Notes under the pieces: generated by a model
Told to the model about the DNA's origin: nothing
Database searches by the model: none
Seen by the model: only the letters and a program-made list of their open reading frames with translations
Shown here: in pieces, positions 7,257 to 15,422 of the stretch
Position numbering within the stretch: position 1 is the stretch's first letter
Layout: each line of letters opens with the position of its first letter
Made by a program: the position numbers and the translations under genes
Assembly (NCBI GenBank): GCA_009920815.1
Contig: RFZH01000026.1
Span: forward strand, 1 to 16,580
DNA length: 16,580 nucleotides
From: Paracoccaceae bacterium
GTDB lineage: Bacteria > Pseudomonadota > Alphaproteobacteria > Rhodobacterales > Rhodobacteraceae
Reading direction: 5' to 3'

Positions 7257-8633
7257 ATGGACGGAACTGTCTTGGTTGCTGATGATGATCGCACGATCCG
7301 CACCGTTCTGACCCAAGCATTGACACGCGCCGGATGCCGTGTGCATGCCACGTCAAGTTTGACAACCTTGATGCGCTGGGCCGCCGAAGGCAAAGGGGAT
7401 GCCGTCATCACTGACGTGATGATGCCGGATGGCAACGGCTTGGAAATGTTGCCCAAAATACAGCAAGAGCGGCCAAATTTACCTGTGATCGTAATTTCCG
7501 CGCAGAACACAATTATGACCGCCATCCAAGCGGCCGAGGTAAATGCCTTTGACTATTTGCCAAAACCGTTTGATTTGCCTGATTTGATGAAACGTGTTGC
7601 CAAAGCATTAGAGCAACGCAGGTCTGTGCCGCGCGCCCGTGACACGGGTAATTTGGATGCAAATGATAACACAGACGCAATGCCGTTGATTGGCAAGACC
7701 CCTGTGATGCAGGGGCTGTACCGTGTTGTTGCCCGTGTCATGAATGCCGATCTAGCGGTCCTTATTTCAGGCGAGAGTGGCAGTGGCAAAAGTCTGATTG
7801 CGCGGATGTTACACGATTTTTCCGACCGTCGTAACCTGCCGTTCGTAACGGTCGTCGCAAGCGATATGATCGAATTAGATGGACCCGCCAAAATACTTGC
7901 GCGGGCAAAAGGGGGCACGATCCTATTCGAAGAGCTTTCTGATTTCACCATGGAGACGCAGGCGCGTATCGTACGGATGATTGACAATCCCGGCGATTAT
8001 TCCCCCCGCTTTATCGCGACGCTGCAAGGCAGTCTGAATACAGCGGTTGAACGGGAACGCGTTCGGTCGGATGTCTATTACCGATTGGGTGGCGCGACGA
8101 TAGAGGTGCCAACCTTGCGCGAGCGCGTCGATGATATTCCTATCCTTGCACATAGCTTTTTGGCGCGGCTTGAACGCGAAGGTGCCGGTGCGCGGACCTT
8201 TAGCGACGAGGCAATGACGCTGATGCGCAAATACAGTTGGCCCGGCAATGTGCGCCAATTGGAAAACGTCGTTAAACGTTTGGGGCTTACCGCACGCGAA
8301 CCATTGATTTCCTTGGCCGAAGTGGAACAAACGCTTGGCAATCAGCCTGAAATGCGGGCGGTGATGCAGATCACGGGGACCGAAAATCTAAGTGCTGATG
8401 TCGAACGGCATCTGCGCCGGTATTTCGATCTGCACGGGACCGAATTGCCACCTGCCGGGCTTTATGATCGTGTTTTGAACGAAATCGAGGTCCCTTTGAT
8501 CGAACTTGCACTGGATGCCACTGCGGGAAATCAGGCGAAATGCGCCGAACTTTTGGGGATTAATCGCAATACTTTGCGCAAAAAAATTAACTCACTTGAC
8601 ATTAAGGTCACACGTCGTCGAAAACTGATGTAA
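7257..8633 (+). CDS. ntrC: Nitrogen response regulator NtrC, GAFTGA-less type
   Basis: This 458-residue regulator is phosphorylated by NtrB and activates nitrogen-assimilation genes. The receiver domain (about 1-120) has the acidic pocket D9-D11, phosphoacceptor D53 (ITDVMMPDG), S81 and K103. The AAA+ domain has Walker A GESGSGKS (172-179) and the WPGNVRQLENVVKRL segment (328-342). The C-terminal Fis-type helix-turn-helix is at about 424-448 (GNQAKCAELLGINRNTLRKK). The region between Walker A and Walker B is shortened and contains no GAFTGA loop, the element that touches sigma54. Walker B reads GGTILFEELSD, with Glu in place of the usual Asp before the catalytic Glu. In Rhodobacter capsulatus an NtrC of this build works with sigma70 polymerase, and the same is inferred here. 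AAAGGA within the end of ntrB (7245-7250) precedes the ATG. Confidence 0.95.
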   Translation: MDGTVLVADDDRTIRTVLTQALTRAGCRVHATSSLTTLMRWAAEGKGDAVITDVMMPDGNGLEMLPKIQQERPNLPVIVISAQNTIMTAIQAAEVNAFDYLPKPFDLPDLMKRVAKALEQRRSVPRARDTGNLDANDNTDAMPLIGKTPVMQGLYRVVARVMNADLAVLISGESGSGKSLIARMLHDFSDRRNLPFVTVVASDMIELDGPAKILARAKGGTILFEELSDFTMETQARIVRMIDNPGDYSPRFIATLQGSLNTAVERERVRSDVYYRLGGATIEVPTLRERVDDIPILAHSFLARLEREGAGARTFSDEAMTLMRKYSWPGNVRQLENVVKRLGLTAREPLISLAEVEQTLGNQPEMRAVMQITGTENLSADVERHLRRYFDLHGTELPPAGLYDRVLNEIEVPLIELALDATAGNQAKCAELLGINRNTLRKKINSLDIKVTRRRKLM

Positions 8634-8705
8634 TCAGGCAACAGATCTAGACGCGCTGCGTTCTCTATCTTGCTGCTCATCGTTGTGAGAAATTGGACAG
8701 TACCC

Positions 8706-10976
8706 GTGGGTCTAGACGCAAGAAAACGCATGCAGTTGGGGCGGTTGATCAATCTGCGCCGCCAAAAACGGATCCAGTCCGTTTTTACCTTTGCGTTGAT
8801 CGCTCTGGGGCCTGTGTTGGCATTTGCAACATATATGGTGTTGGGACCACTCGACCAAGGGTCGCGCGCAACGGGGTTGCGATTGGTTTTAATGTCAGAC
8901 CTTGTCTATGTTTTATTGATCATCGGTTTGGTCATGCAACGCATTCTAAAGGTCATATCGCAGCGGCGTGAGAAATCATCCGGATCGCGTTTGCACCTGA
9001 GGTTGACGGGTGTCTTTACCATCATGGCCTTGGTGCCCACAATTACGGTGGCGGTTTTTGCGACCATTTCGATTAATTTGGGGTTTGAGGCATGGTTTTC
9101 AGATCGTGTTCAGAATGTGGTGGGCGCCTCGCTTTCGGCTGCACAAGCCTACGAAATAGAACAAAAAACAGCACTACGTGAAGATGCGCTTGCCTTGTCC
9201 AATGACCTGGTCGAGGTCAAATTACGCGATGGGCGCTATGACGCGGCCAATATCCGGAACGCATTGGACGCAGGGCAACGTCAAATTCAACGGGGTTTGG
9301 TTAAAGCCTTTATCATCAATTCAGAGGGTGATTTGTTGTTGCGGGGGTATCGGTCTTATTTGTTTGATCTAAAGCGCCCGAGCCAAGCGAACCTTGCCGA
9401 AGCCATTCAAAATGTCATTTTCATCAGCGATTATGAAACGAATGAATTGCGTGCGTTGACCTATTTGCCGGGATTTTCGGATCACTATCTTTACATCACT
9501 CGTGAAGTGAACGGCAAGTTGTTGGCTTTGCTGGATGAAACGAAACAAAGCGCGCAGCTTTACCAGCAACTGGAAAGTGATCGCGGCCAGTTGTTGTTTA
9601 ACTTTGGTCTTTTGTATTTGGCGTTTGCTGTTTTGTTGATCATGTCTTCGGTGTTGCTGGCGCTATGGTTTGCGGAACGCCTGTCGCGTCCCATCGGACG
9701 TTTGGCTGGCGCGGCCCAATTGGTGGGACAGGGCGAGCTTGATACCCAGGTCATCGAAGAAGAGGGCGATGACGAAATTGCACAACTATCGACCTATTTT
9801 AACCAGATGACGCGGCAGCTGAAACAACAACGCGACACGCTTTTGGACAATACTGCACAAATCGAAGAGCGACGCAGATTGTTTGACTCGGTCCTAAGCT
9901 CGGTAACGTCAGGCGTTATTGGGTTGGATGCGCAGGGTCGCATTTCATTTGTGAACCGATCTGCCGAAAGATTGCTGGGGTTTCGCGAAACGGATGAAGA
10001 GCACGCCAATATTGAGTACATCGTTCCTGAATTTTCCCCCTTGTTTGAACGTCTGAAAGAGGGTGGATTTGAAAGTGTGCAGGATGAAGTAAAAGTTATT
10101 CGCGGGGGGCGTTTGGAAAATCTATTGGTGCGCATGTCGCCGCGGCAGGGGGCGGCATCGGGTTTGTTGGGCTATGTTGTTGCCTTTGACGATGTGACCG
10201 ACCTAGTGTCTGCGCAGCGTTCCGCTGCATGGGGGGACGTCGCGCGCCGCATTGCCCATGAAATCAAAAATCCCCTGACGCCTATTCAGTTATCTGCTGA
10301 ACGCATCAAGCGAAAATTTGCGCCCAAATTGGCCGAAGAGAGTGATGCGTTAGAACAAATGACCTCTGTAATTATTCGTCAAACCAATGACTTGCGACGT
10401 ATTGTTGACGAGTTTTCTAAATTCGCACGTATGCCTGAACCCGAAAAACGGCTCGAAGATATCGTTGACCTTTTACGATCTGCCATCACATTGCAAGATG
10501 CCGGACAACCAGATGTGAGTTTTGTCACTGATCTGCCAGACGCGCACGTAAAGACCAGCCTTGATGCGACTATGATCACACAGGCCTTAACAAATTTAAT
10601 GAAAAACGCGGGCGAAGCGATTGAGGCGCGGATTGAAAAGGACATCGATCCACATATTCGGGGCGAAATTCGTGTATCCCTAAAAATGGAAGAGCAAAAA
10701 GCAATCATTTCGATTGCTGACAACGGTGTCGGCTTGCCTCAAGATCGAGCGCGCCTGTTTGAACCATATGTGACGACGCGCGACAAAGGGACGGGCCTTG
10801 GGTTGCCGATTGTTAAAAAGATTATCGAAGAACATGGTGGGCTATTACGCCTTGAGGATGCGGATCTATTCCATGATGCGACACGGGCAGGTGCTTGTGC
10901 GGTCATCGAACTCCCACTCTCGCGGGCACGCGACCAAGACATACAGGCCAATAAGGACCGCTTTACACATGACTGA
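8706..10976 (+). CDS. ntrY: Membrane sensor histidine kinase NtrY
   Basis: NtrY is the membrane-bound kinase partner of NtrX, associated with nitrogen, redox and envelope responses in alphaproteobacteria. With the GTG start the protein is 756 residues. Four membrane helices lie at about 25-46, 59-80, 101-125 and 296-321, with a periplasmic sensor region of about 170 residues between helices 3 and 4. A HAMP domain follows (RLSRPIGRLAGAAQLV onward, about 326-380), then a PAS domain (about 393-495), the H-box ARRIAHEIKNPLTPIQ with H518, the N-box NLMKNAGEA (N634), G1 DNGVGL and G2 GTGLGL (695-700). The start is uncertain: GTG 8706 has a weak GGA 8 bases upstream, ATG 8730 would be 8 codons shorter, and TTG 8670 or GTG 8685 longer without a ribosome site. 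It lies 72 bases after ntrC with no visible terminator between them. Confidence 0.92.
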   Translation: MGLDARKRMQLGRLINLRRQKRIQSVFTFALIALGPVLAFATYMVLGPLDQGSRATGLRLVLMSDLVYVLLIIGLVMQRILKVISQRREKSSGSRLHLRLTGVFTIMALVPTITVAVFATISINLGFEAWFSDRVQNVVGASLSAAQAYEIEQKTALREDALALSNDLVEVKLRDGRYDAANIRNALDAGQRQIQRGLVKAFIINSEGDLLLRGYRSYLFDLKRPSQANLAEAIQNVIFISDYETNELRALTYLPGFSDHYLYITREVNGKLLALLDETKQSAQLYQQLESDRGQLLFNFGLLYLAFAVLLIMSSVLLALWFAERLSRPIGRLAGAAQLVGQGELDTQVIEEEGDDEIAQLSTYFNQMTRQLKQQRDTLLDNTAQIEERRRLFDSVLSSVTSGVIGLDAQGRISFVNRSAERLLGFRETDEEHANIEYIVPEFSPLFERLKEGGFESVQDEVKVIRGGRLENLLVRMSPRQGAASGLLGYVVAFDDVTDLVSAQRSAAWGDVARRIAHEIKNPLTPIQLSAERIKRKFAPKLAEESDALEQMTSVIIRQTNDLRRIVDEFSKFARMPEPEKRLEDIVDLLRSAITLQDAGQPDVSFVTDLPDAHVKTSLDATMITQALTNLMKNAGEAIEARIEKDIDPHIRGEIRVSLKMEEQKAIISIADNGVGLPQDRARLFEPYVTTRDKGTGLGLPIVKKIIEEHGGLLRLEDADLFHDATRAGACAVIELPLSRARDQDIQANKDRFTHD

Positions 10977-12369
10977 TATTTTAATTGTTGATGATGAACG
11001 CGACATCCGAGAGTTGATCTCAGAGATTTTGATCGACGAGGGGTTTACCACGCGTTTGGCAGGCACCTCTGACGAAGCAATGAAAAAGATCTCAGATCAG
11101 CCGCCAGGTTTGTTAATTCTAGATATCTGGCTGAAAGACAGTGACATGGACGGGATCGATATCCTGAAAAAGGTCAAGTCAGATTACCCCCAAGTGCCGG
11201 TCGTGATTATCTCTGGTCACGGCAATATTGAAATAGCCGTCGCAGCTATCAAGCAAGGTGCCTATGATTTTATTGAAAAACCATTCAATATTGATCAGTT
11301 GTTGGTGGTTATTCGTCGCGCGATGGAAACATCCCGCCTGCGCCGCGAAAATATCGCGCTCAAGAAAAAAGATGCCAGCCCTGCCAAGATGTTGGGCCAA
11401 AGTGCTGCGTTTAGGAATTTTACAGCCCAGCTTGATAAGGTCACGAAATCGAATGGACGTGTCATGCTGCGTGGGGGATCAGGGGTCGGCAAAGAAATGG
11501 CGGCGCGCTATATACATGCCCATTCGGATCGGTCTCATGCACCATTTGTTGTCGTAAACTGTGCCAATATCGAACCTGACCGGATGGAAGCGGTATTGTT
11601 CGGACATGAAAACGGTGACCCAACGTCTGGTGTTGGATTGCTGGAACAGGCCAATGGCGGTGTTATCTATTTTGACGAAGTCGCGGATATGCCCTTGATC
11701 ACTCAATCTAAAATCCTTCGGTTTTTGGTTGACCAAAAATTCCAAAGGGTGGGCGGTGCCGACAGTGTTAAGGTCGATTTGCGTGTCATATCCTCGACCA
11801 GTAAAGATCTGCTGAACGAAATCGACGCAAAACGATTCAGAGAAGAGCTTTATCACCGTCTGAACGTTGTGCCGATTTCCGTACCAACATTAGAGGAACG
11901 CCGTGAGGATATTCCGATGTTGGCCGCGCATTTCATGGAACATTTTCACAAGACCCAAGGCTTTGCCCAGCGTCCTTTAAGTGAAGAAGCAGGCGCTTTG
12001 TTACAGACGATGGCCTGGCCGGGCAACGTGCGCCAGCTGAAAAATATCATAGAACGTATTTTGATTTTGTCTGACGGGCAGGGCCCAGTTACAGCAGATG
12101 AAATTCCGGCCGATGCACTGCGAGGCACAGATGCTGGCGCAGGCACCGGCGTGTCTGCAAATTGGGCGACATTGCCACTGCGCGAAGCGCGCGAGGCATT
12201 TGAGCGCGAATATCTGATGACGCAAATTAACCGGTTTGGCGGCAACATTTCGAAAACGGCCACCTTTGTCGGAATGGAACGCAGCGCGCTGCATCGCAAG
12301 TTAAAATCGTTGGGCGTATCCTCTGGAAACAAAGGGAATGGCGAGGATGAGGCGGATAATGGTCATTGA
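10969..12369 (+). CDS. ntrX: Nitrogen/redox response regulator NtrX
   Basis: NtrX is the 466-residue response regulator paired with NtrY. The receiver domain has the D8-D9 pocket, phosphoacceptor D52 (LILDIWLKDSDMDG) and K104. A signal-helix-like linker is followed by the AAA+ domain with Walker A GGSGVGKE (169-176), Walker B VIYFDEVADMP (D236, E237), and the AWPGNVRQLKNIIER segment near 349-363. The Fis-type DNA-binding helices are at about 421-450 (FGGNISKTATFVGMERSALHRKLKSLGV). Where sigma54 activators have GAFTGA, this protein reads GHENGDPTSG (212-221), so direct sigma54 activation is unlikely. The ATG at 10969 starts the receiver domain exactly and overlaps the end of ntrY by 8 bases; AAGGA sits at 10953-10957, 11 bases upstream. 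An in-frame 57-codon extension upstream lies inside ntrY and is not coding. Confidence 0.94.
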   Translation: MTDILIVDDERDIRELISEILIDEGFTTRLAGTSDEAMKKISDQPPGLLILDIWLKDSDMDGIDILKKVKSDYPQVPVVIISGHGNIEIAVAAIKQGAYDFIEKPFNIDQLLVVIRRAMETSRLRRENIALKKKDASPAKMLGQSAAFRNFTAQLDKVTKSNGRVMLRGGSGVGKEMAARYIHAHSDRSHAPFVVVNCANIEPDRMEAVLFGHENGDPTSGVGLLEQANGGVIYFDEVADMPLITQSKILRFLVDQKFQRVGGADSVKVDLRVISSTSKDLLNEIDAKRFREELYHRLNVVPISVPTLEERREDIPMLAAHFMEHFHKTQGFAQRPLSEEAGALLQTMAWPGNVRQLKNIIERILILSDGQGPVTADEIPADALRGTDAGAGTGVSANWATLPLREAREAFEREYLMTQINRFGGNISKTATFVGMERSALHRKLKSLGVSSGNKGNGEDEADNGH

Positions 12370-12381
12370 CCCCTTATCCGC
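12352..12381 (+). other. Hairpin spanning the ntrX stop codon
   Basis: GCGGATAA (12352-12359) pairs perfectly with TTATCCGC (12374-12381). Inside it, GGTC (12361-12364) pairs with GACC (12368-12371) around ATT, giving a nearly continuous two-part stem broken only by an unpaired T on one side and CC on the other. The ntrX stop codon (12367-12369) is in the apical part. No T run follows, so this is not a standard intrinsic terminator. It may slow RNase decay or adjust expression of ntrYX relative to trkAH. Confidence 0.5.
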
Positions 12382-12430
12382 AATCTGACATTCAACAGAT
12401 AAAGACCCTGAAAAACGGAGAGGATCGCAG

Positions 12431-13807
12431 ATGAAGGTAATTATTTGCGGTGCAGGACAAGTAGGATGGCAAATCGCGCGGCATTTGTCTGGGGAACGTA
12501 ACGATGTAACGGTCGTTGACAGTAATCCTGACCTGGTGCGACGCGCGACAGAAACCTTGGATGTTGGTGGAATTTGCGGCTTTGCGTCCTATCCCGACGT
12601 TTTGCAAAACGCAGGTGCGCGTGATGCCGATATGATCATCGCCGCGACCCATTCTGACGAAGTGAACATGGTGACCTGCCAAGTCGCTCATTCGGTTTTC
12701 GATGTTCCGCGCAAAATCGCGCGTTTACGTTCGCAATCTTATTTGGATGCAATTTATTCAGATTTGTTTCGTCGCAACCATATGCCGATCGATGTTGTAA
12801 TCAGCCCAGAACGCGAAGTGGCAGAGGCCGCGTTGAAACGTTTGGCTGCGCCGACGGCCTTTGACTCTGAATCTTTTCTAGAAGGAAAGGCACAGCTTCT
12901 GGGTTTCCGGTTGGATGATACCTGTCCGGTGATAAACACCCCCCTTCGACAGCTGACCGACCTGTTTTCAACTTTGCGCACCATTGTGGTTGGCGTACGG
13001 CGCAAGGGTGCCTTATTTGCACCCGAGGCAGGGGATCAGTTGTTTTCGGGGGACGAATGCTATGTCATGTGCCATCGCGATGATGTGATGCGGACATCGG
13101 AAATTTTCGGCAAACCCTATGCCAAGCAGGACCGTTTGGTCATTGTCGGCGGTGGCAATGTTGGCTTGCGTGTTGCACAAACACTAGAAGCGGATCGGCG
13201 TCGATTGCGCATGAAGGTTATCGAAAAGAATCGTCGCGTCGCTGAGCGCGCTGCCGACGCTTTGGAACGTACGATTGTGTTAAACGGCGATGGTCTTGAT
13301 ACCAACCTTTTGAACGAAGCAAACATAAGCCGGTCCGACGCGATCTTGGTCGTCACCGATGATGACAAAACCAACATGCTTGCAGCGGTTCGTGCCAAGG
13401 CGCAAGGCTGTGCAATGGCAATCGCGCTTATCAATGATCCATCAATGGTTCCATTGATGGAACCTTTGGGTATCGATGCCTATATCAACCCCCGCGCCAC
13501 CACGGTAAGCTCGATCTTGCGTCACATTCGCCATGGCCGCGTGCGCGATGTCTATTCGATCGGTGACGCCGAGGCCGAGATCATCGAAGCCGAAGTTCTT
13601 AGCACGTCGCCGATTGCAGGTCAGCGTATTCGCGATATTGCATTTCCCGAAGGGGTGTTGATTGGCGGTGTCTTGAAAAACGGCGAAATGATCAAGCCAC
13701 GTGGTGAAACGCGCATTGATGACGGAGACATCATTGCACTGTTTGCTTTGACCAAAGACGTACCCGAGGTCGAACGCTTGCTGCAAGTTTCTATCGATTT
13801 CTTCTGA
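12431..13807 (+). CDS. trkA: Trk K+ uptake regulatory subunit TrkA
   Basis: TrkA is the cytosolic nucleotide-binding ring that gates the TrkH potassium channel. The 458 residues contain two RCK modules in tandem. The first Rossmann fold begins at residue 2 with IICGAGQVGWQIA and has acidic D30 at the end of its second strand (TVVDSNPDL). The second begins at about 236 with VIVGGGNVGLRVA. Each is followed by a TrkA-C domain: about 145-225, and about 375-455 where IDDGDIIALFAL marks the last strands. The length equals that of E. coli TrkA. The ATG at 12431 is preceded by GGAGAGGA (12417-12424), a strong ribosome site. It follows ntrX after 61 bases and its stop overlaps the trkH start by one base (TGATG), the tight coupling expected for partners of one complex. 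Confidence 0.95.
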   Translation: MKVIICGAGQVGWQIARHLSGERNDVTVVDSNPDLVRRATETLDVGGICGFASYPDVLQNAGARDADMIIAATHSDEVNMVTCQVAHSVFDVPRKIARLRSQSYLDAIYSDLFRRNHMPIDVVISPEREVAEAALKRLAAPTAFDSESFLEGKAQLLGFRLDDTCPVINTPLRQLTDLFSTLRTIVVGVRRKGALFAPEAGDQLFSGDECYVMCHRDDVMRTSEIFGKPYAKQDRLVIVGGGNVGLRVAQTLEADRRRLRMKVIEKNRRVAERAADALERTIVLNGDGLDTNLLNEANISRSDAILVVTDDDKTNMLAAVRAKAQGCAMAIALINDPSMVPLMEPLGIDAYINPRATTVSSILRHIRHGRVRDVYSIGDAEAEIIEAEVLSTSPIAGQRIRDIAFPEGVLIGGVLKNGEMIKPRGETRIDDGDIIALFALTKDVPEVERLLQVSIDFF

Positions 13808-15318
13808 TGATACAGCAATTCGCCAGACTGCCTTTTGTGCTCAAGATTATGAGCCTTGGTGCTGTCACGATGTGGGTGCCTGCAATTTTTGCTCTGGTAA
13901 ACGAAGAGTTCTTTCAGGCGCGCATGTTTTTCTATACTGGCGTCGTGGGCCTGTTCTTTGTGGTAATGATTGCATTGGCGATTACAAACCGCGTGATCAA
14001 AGAAAGTGGGTTTCAACAGGTGATCCACATCGGGGCATCTTTGGCAATTTTGCCGGTTTATTTGGCCATCCCAGTCGCCGAGATTATTGGGAATACCAGT
14101 TTTATCAATGCCTATCTTGATATGGTCGGGGCGTTGACCACAACGGGACTTCGGGTGTTTGACGCAGATCGGTTGCCGGCATCAGTGCACCTGTGGCGGG
14201 CATTGGTTGCATGGCAGGGTGGGGCACTGATGTGGGCGGTGGCCTCTGCCATTCTTGCACCGTTGAATTTGGGCGGTTTTGAGGTCTCTGGCGGTCACGC
14301 AGGTCATCGCGTTGGGCCGTCGCATTCGTTAACGTTTCAAGATCGCCAACGGTTGCTCGCGCGTGCTGCGCGCATGCTTTTACCCGCCTACGTTGGTTTT
14401 ACGGCATCGCTGTGGTTGATTTTGACTATTCTGGGCAGTCCGTCTTTGGACGCGCTGATCCACGCGATGTCGGTGATGTCAACCTCTGGAATAAGTGGGC
14501 AGCATTCATTTGTCAGTGCGCAATCTGGGTTGATTGGCGAAATCTTTGTTTTTGGGTTCTTTGTATTTGGCATTACGCGTATCGCATTTTCCCAAGAACG
14601 TATGGGTGCCCATAAATCAAATATTTTTATAGACCCCGAATTTAGGTTGGCATTGGTTATTATTTTAACCTTGGCTCTGGGGTTGTTTGTCCGGCATTGG
14701 GTTGGGGCCTTTGATGGAGGCGATCAAACATCGTGGAGCCAAGCCTTTCGCGCGCTCTGGGGCGGGATTTTCACGGTTACTTCGTTTTTAACAACAACTG
14801 GGTTTGTTTCCGAATTTTGGCAAGATGCGCAAGTCTGGTCCGGACTTGAAACCCCAGGGTTTTTATTCATGGGCCTTGCCTTGATCGGTGGGGGTGTTGC
14901 GACCACGGCAGGTGGGGTCAAATTGTTGCGCGTTTATTCGCTGTATTTGTCCATTATACGGGAAATGGATCGGATGGAACACCCATCCTCGGTCGGACAA
15001 TCGCGCAGTCATTTAAGATCAGATTTACGTGCGGGTGCCTTTATTGCATGGGTGTTTTTCATGTTGTTTGTCGTTGCGATTGCATCGTTTACCATGATTT
15101 TTGCGTGGTTCGGTTTGGATTTTGAACATGCGATTGTGTTGTCGATAACAGGGCTCACGACAACAGGTCCGTTGCTTGATGTGGCAGGCTTGGGGAATTT
15201 TGGCATTTTGGCTATGTCGCTGCCCTTGAAACTGATGATCGCGTTGTCAATGATTTTTGGCCGCCTTGAAATATTGGTTGTTCTTGCCTTGATGTCGCCA
15301 TCTGCGTGGCGTCGATAA
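13807..15318 (+). CDS. trkH: Trk K+ channel/transporter membrane subunit TrkH
   Basis: TrkH is the inner-membrane potassium pore gated by TrkA. The 503-residue protein shows the four-fold repeat of this superfamily through its four selectivity-filter segments: ALTTTGLRV (filter glycine G114), MSTSGISG (G228), SFLTTTGFV (G332) and TGLTTTGPL (G454). All four filter glycines are kept. Hydrophobic helices flank each pore loop. The segment after filter 3, GGGVATTAGGVKLLR (361-375), lies where TrkH has its gating loop and resembles the usual GG-AGSTGGG-K-R pattern with substitutions. The length is slightly above the roughly 480 residues of E. coli TrkH. The start overlaps the trkA stop by one base with no clear ribosome site, so translation is probably coupled. 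A 104-base gap follows before hfq, without a hairpin terminator close to the stop. Confidence 0.94.
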   Translation: MIQQFARLPFVLKIMSLGAVTMWVPAIFALVNEEFFQARMFFYTGVVGLFFVVMIALAITNRVIKESGFQQVIHIGASLAILPVYLAIPVAEIIGNTSFINAYLDMVGALTTTGLRVFDADRLPASVHLWRALVAWQGGALMWAVASAILAPLNLGGFEVSGGHAGHRVGPSHSLTFQDRQRLLARAARMLLPAYVGFTASLWLILTILGSPSLDALIHAMSVMSTSGISGQHSFVSAQSGLIGEIFVFGFFVFGITRIAFSQERMGAHKSNIFIDPEFRLALVIILTLALGLFVRHWVGAFDGGDQTSWSQAFRALWGGIFTVTSFLTTTGFVSEFWQDAQVWSGLETPGFLFMGLALIGGGVATTAGGVKLLRVYSLYLSIIREMDRMEHPSSVGQSRSHLRSDLRAGAFIAWVFFMLFVVAIASFTMIFAWFGLDFEHAIVLSITGLTTTGPLLDVAGLGNFGILAMSLPLKLMIALSMIFGRLEILVVLALMSPSAWRR

Positions 15319-15364
15319 TTTTTTTCAATTTATTCTAGTATCGGTTGTCATTTTCAATTTTCAC

Positions 15365-15396
15365 TGTTAGCCTGTTGTCAAGTTAGGTGGCTAACA
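15365..15396 (+). promoter_or_regulatory. Dyad in the hfq upstream region
   Basis: TGTTAGCC (15365-15372) and GGCTAACA (15389-15396) form a perfect 8-base inverted repeat around a 16-base spacer. It could be a protein operator or, if transcribed, a leader hairpin ending 15 bases before the hfq ribosome site. No T run follows. Candidate -35-like TTGTCA hexamers occur at 15345-15350 and 15375-15380, but neither has a convincing -10 at the right distance. Confidence 0.4.
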
Positions 15397-15407
15397 AAAA
15401 CAATAAG
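15393..15407 (+). promoter_or_regulatory. A-R-N triplet run before hfq, candidate Hfq autoregulatory site
   Basis: Five consecutive triplets AAC AAA AAC AAT AAG fit the A-R-N pattern (A, purine, any base) bound by the distal face of Gram-negative Hfq. The run ends 3 bases before the AAGG ribosome site (15411-15414) and 15 bases before the hfq ATG. Hfq is known to repress its own translation in several bacteria, so binding here would block ribosome entry. Function is inferred. Confidence 0.4.
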
Positions 15408-15422
15408 ATAAAGGCTTAACCC

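Noticed and set aside
8651..8661. ACGC-GCT-GCGT mini-hairpin after ntrC
   Set aside because: The stem is only 4 bases and no T run follows, so a terminator between ntrC and ntrY is not supported.
10798..10968. 57-codon N-terminal extension of NtrX
   Set aside because: It lies inside the ntrY ATPase domain in another frame, and the receiver domain begins exactly at the ATG at 10969.
12366..12394. TTGACC at 12366-12371 as a -35 for a trkA promoter
   Set aside because: At 17-18 bases downstream there is only CATTCA/ATTCAA, a poor -10, and the hexamer sits within the hairpin at the ntrX stop.
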